Shown here: positions 5,480-6,142 of the stretch, one piece after another
How the letters are laid out: each line of letters opens with the position of its first letter
Numbering within the stretch: position 1 is the stretch's first letter
NCBI GenBank assembly: GCA_013816275.1
Contig: JACDER010000097.1
Coordinates: forward strand, 1-6,142
Source of the DNA: Actinomycetota bacterium
GTDB taxonomy: Bacteria; Actinomycetota; Thermoleophilia; Gaiellales; Gaiellaceae
Length of the DNA stretch: 6,142 nucleotides
Reading direction: 5' to 3'
Translations under genes and position numbers: made by a program
The notes under the pieces: generated by a model
Database searches by the model: none
What the model was told of the DNA's origin: nothing
Seen by the model: the letters and a program-made list of their open reading frames with translations, nothing else

Positions 5480-6142
5480 GTGGCAGCAACGAAAACGGGT
5501 AAACGGTTGGTGATCGTCGAGTCTCCGGCGAAGGCGCGGACGATTTCGGCGTACCTCGGCGACGACTTCGTCGTCGAATCCTCGGTCGGGCACATTCGCG
5601 ATCTGCCGACGAGCGCCAAGGAGATTCCCGACAAGTTCCGTAAGGAGTCGTGGGCGCGTCTGGGCGTCGATGTAGACCACGGGTTCGAGCCGATCTACGT
5701 CGTCGACTCGAACAAGAAGAGCAAGGTCGCGGAGCTGCGGAAGATGCTCGCCAAGGCGGACGAGCTCCTGCTCGCGACGGACGAGGATCGCGAAGGCGAG
5801 GCGATCGCGTGGCACCTGCTCGAAGTGCTGAAGCCGAAGGTGCCCGTGAGGCGAATGGTCTTCCACGAGATCACGCGCCCGGCCATCGAGCGCGCACTCG
5901 AGGAGACTCGGGAGATCGACGAGCGCCTGGTGGATGCGCAGGAAACTCGCCGGATCCTCGATCGCCTCTACGGGTACGAGGTTTCGCCGGTCCTGTGGAA
6001 GAAGATCACGAGCGGGCTCTCCGCCGGCCGGGTCCAGTCGGTCGCAACGCGCCTGGTCGTGGAGCGCGAGCGGGCGCGAATGGCCTTCGTAGGTGCGGCC
6101 TGGTGGGACATTCAGGCCACGTTCGGCGCAGGGCTGGAAGCG
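5480..6142 (+). CDS. topA: DNA topoisomerase I (type IA), N-terminal part, cut by window edge
   Basis: The 221 codons seen here run from a GTG start off the right edge. Type IA topoisomerase relaxes negative supercoils by cutting one strand through a tyrosine-DNA bond. The Toprim domain comes first: [10 protein letters not shown] (10-19) with catalytic Glu14, then VGHIRDLP (36-43), and [14 protein letters not shown] (99-112) with metal-binding Asp101, Asp103 and Glu105. Domain IV follows with the conserved block [17 protein letters not shown] (181-197). The active-site Tyr and the C-terminal zinc or repeat region lie beyond the window; the family is usually 700-900 aa, so about a quarter is present. 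The GTG is chosen because the Toprim strand starts nine codons later and AAGG precedes it; the frame is open upstream but without family sequence. The gene is divergent from the acyltransferase operon. As an essential housekeeping gene it anchors this window to the chromosome. Confidence 0.97.
   Translation, partial: MAATKTGKRLVIVESPAKARTISAYLGDDFVVESSVGHIRDLPTSAKEIPDKFRKESWARLGVDVDHGFEPIYVVDSNKKSKVAELRKMLAKADELLLATDEDREGEAIAWHLLEVLKPKVPVRRMVFHEITRPAIERALEETREIDERLVDAQETRRILDRLYGYEVSPVLWKKITSGLSAGRVQSVATRLVVERERARMAFVGAAWWDIQATFGAGLEA

Noticed and set aside
5407..5634. 76-residue N-terminal extension of the acyltransferase, overlapping the start of topA
   Set aside because: The extension is antisense to the conserved Toprim start of topA and looks unlike the family. 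The ATG at 5406 gives a standard-length protein.
5465..5886. Minus-strand open frames opposite topA
   Set aside because: They are antisense to highly conserved topA sequence such as the [14 protein letters not shown] block, and their translations look non-protein-like.
1..6142. A mobile element, CRISPR array, toxin-antitoxin pair or defence system
   Set aside because: No transposase, integrase, direct-repeat array or recognisable defence domain is seen. Every sizeable stretch is explained by the seven genes.

Overview
This is a GC-rich, gene-dense bacterial chromosomal window. It carries seven protein genes and no sign of rRNA, tRNA, CRISPR arrays, prophage or insertion sequences. High GC, strong G/C preference at third codon positions, GTG starts and a DrrA-type exporter suggest a high-GC actinobacterial lineage. 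A deep branch such as Thermoleophilia is possible, but that is inference only.

Layout. From the left edge, positions 1-498 on the minus strand hold the N-terminal 166 codons of a peptidase E-like (family S51) serine peptidase, cut by the window edge. After a 74-bp gap comes a compact six-gene minus-strand cluster, transcribed right to left from 5406 to 573. In transcription order it encodes: (1) a PlsC-type 1-acyl-glycerol-3-phosphate acyltransferase, (2) a stand-alone 5'-3' exonuclease of the PolA N-terminal/FEN type, (3) a class II-like zinc histone-deacetylase-family amidohydrolase, (4) a DrrA-type ABC ATPase, and (5, 6) two paralogous ABC-2 permeases. Three junctions are 4-bp ATGA/GTGA overlaps and the other two are gaps of 11 and 17 bp, so this is almost certainly one operon. 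Divergent from it, after a 73-bp intergenic segment, the first 221 codons of DNA topoisomerase I (topA) run off the right edge on the plus strand.

How the genes work together. The last three operon genes form a complete ABC-2 exporter: one ATPase plus two different permeases, probably a heterodimeric channel. The first three are intact enzymes of lipid synthesis, nucleic-acid processing and deacetylation, with no obvious common pathway. The cluster looks like a housekeeping operon of mixed function beside topA. I see no clear evidence of a new defence or mobile system. The points most worth checking are the HDAC-exporter linkage, the HDAC start codon, the stand-alone exonuclease and the short divergent topA/operon regulatory segment.
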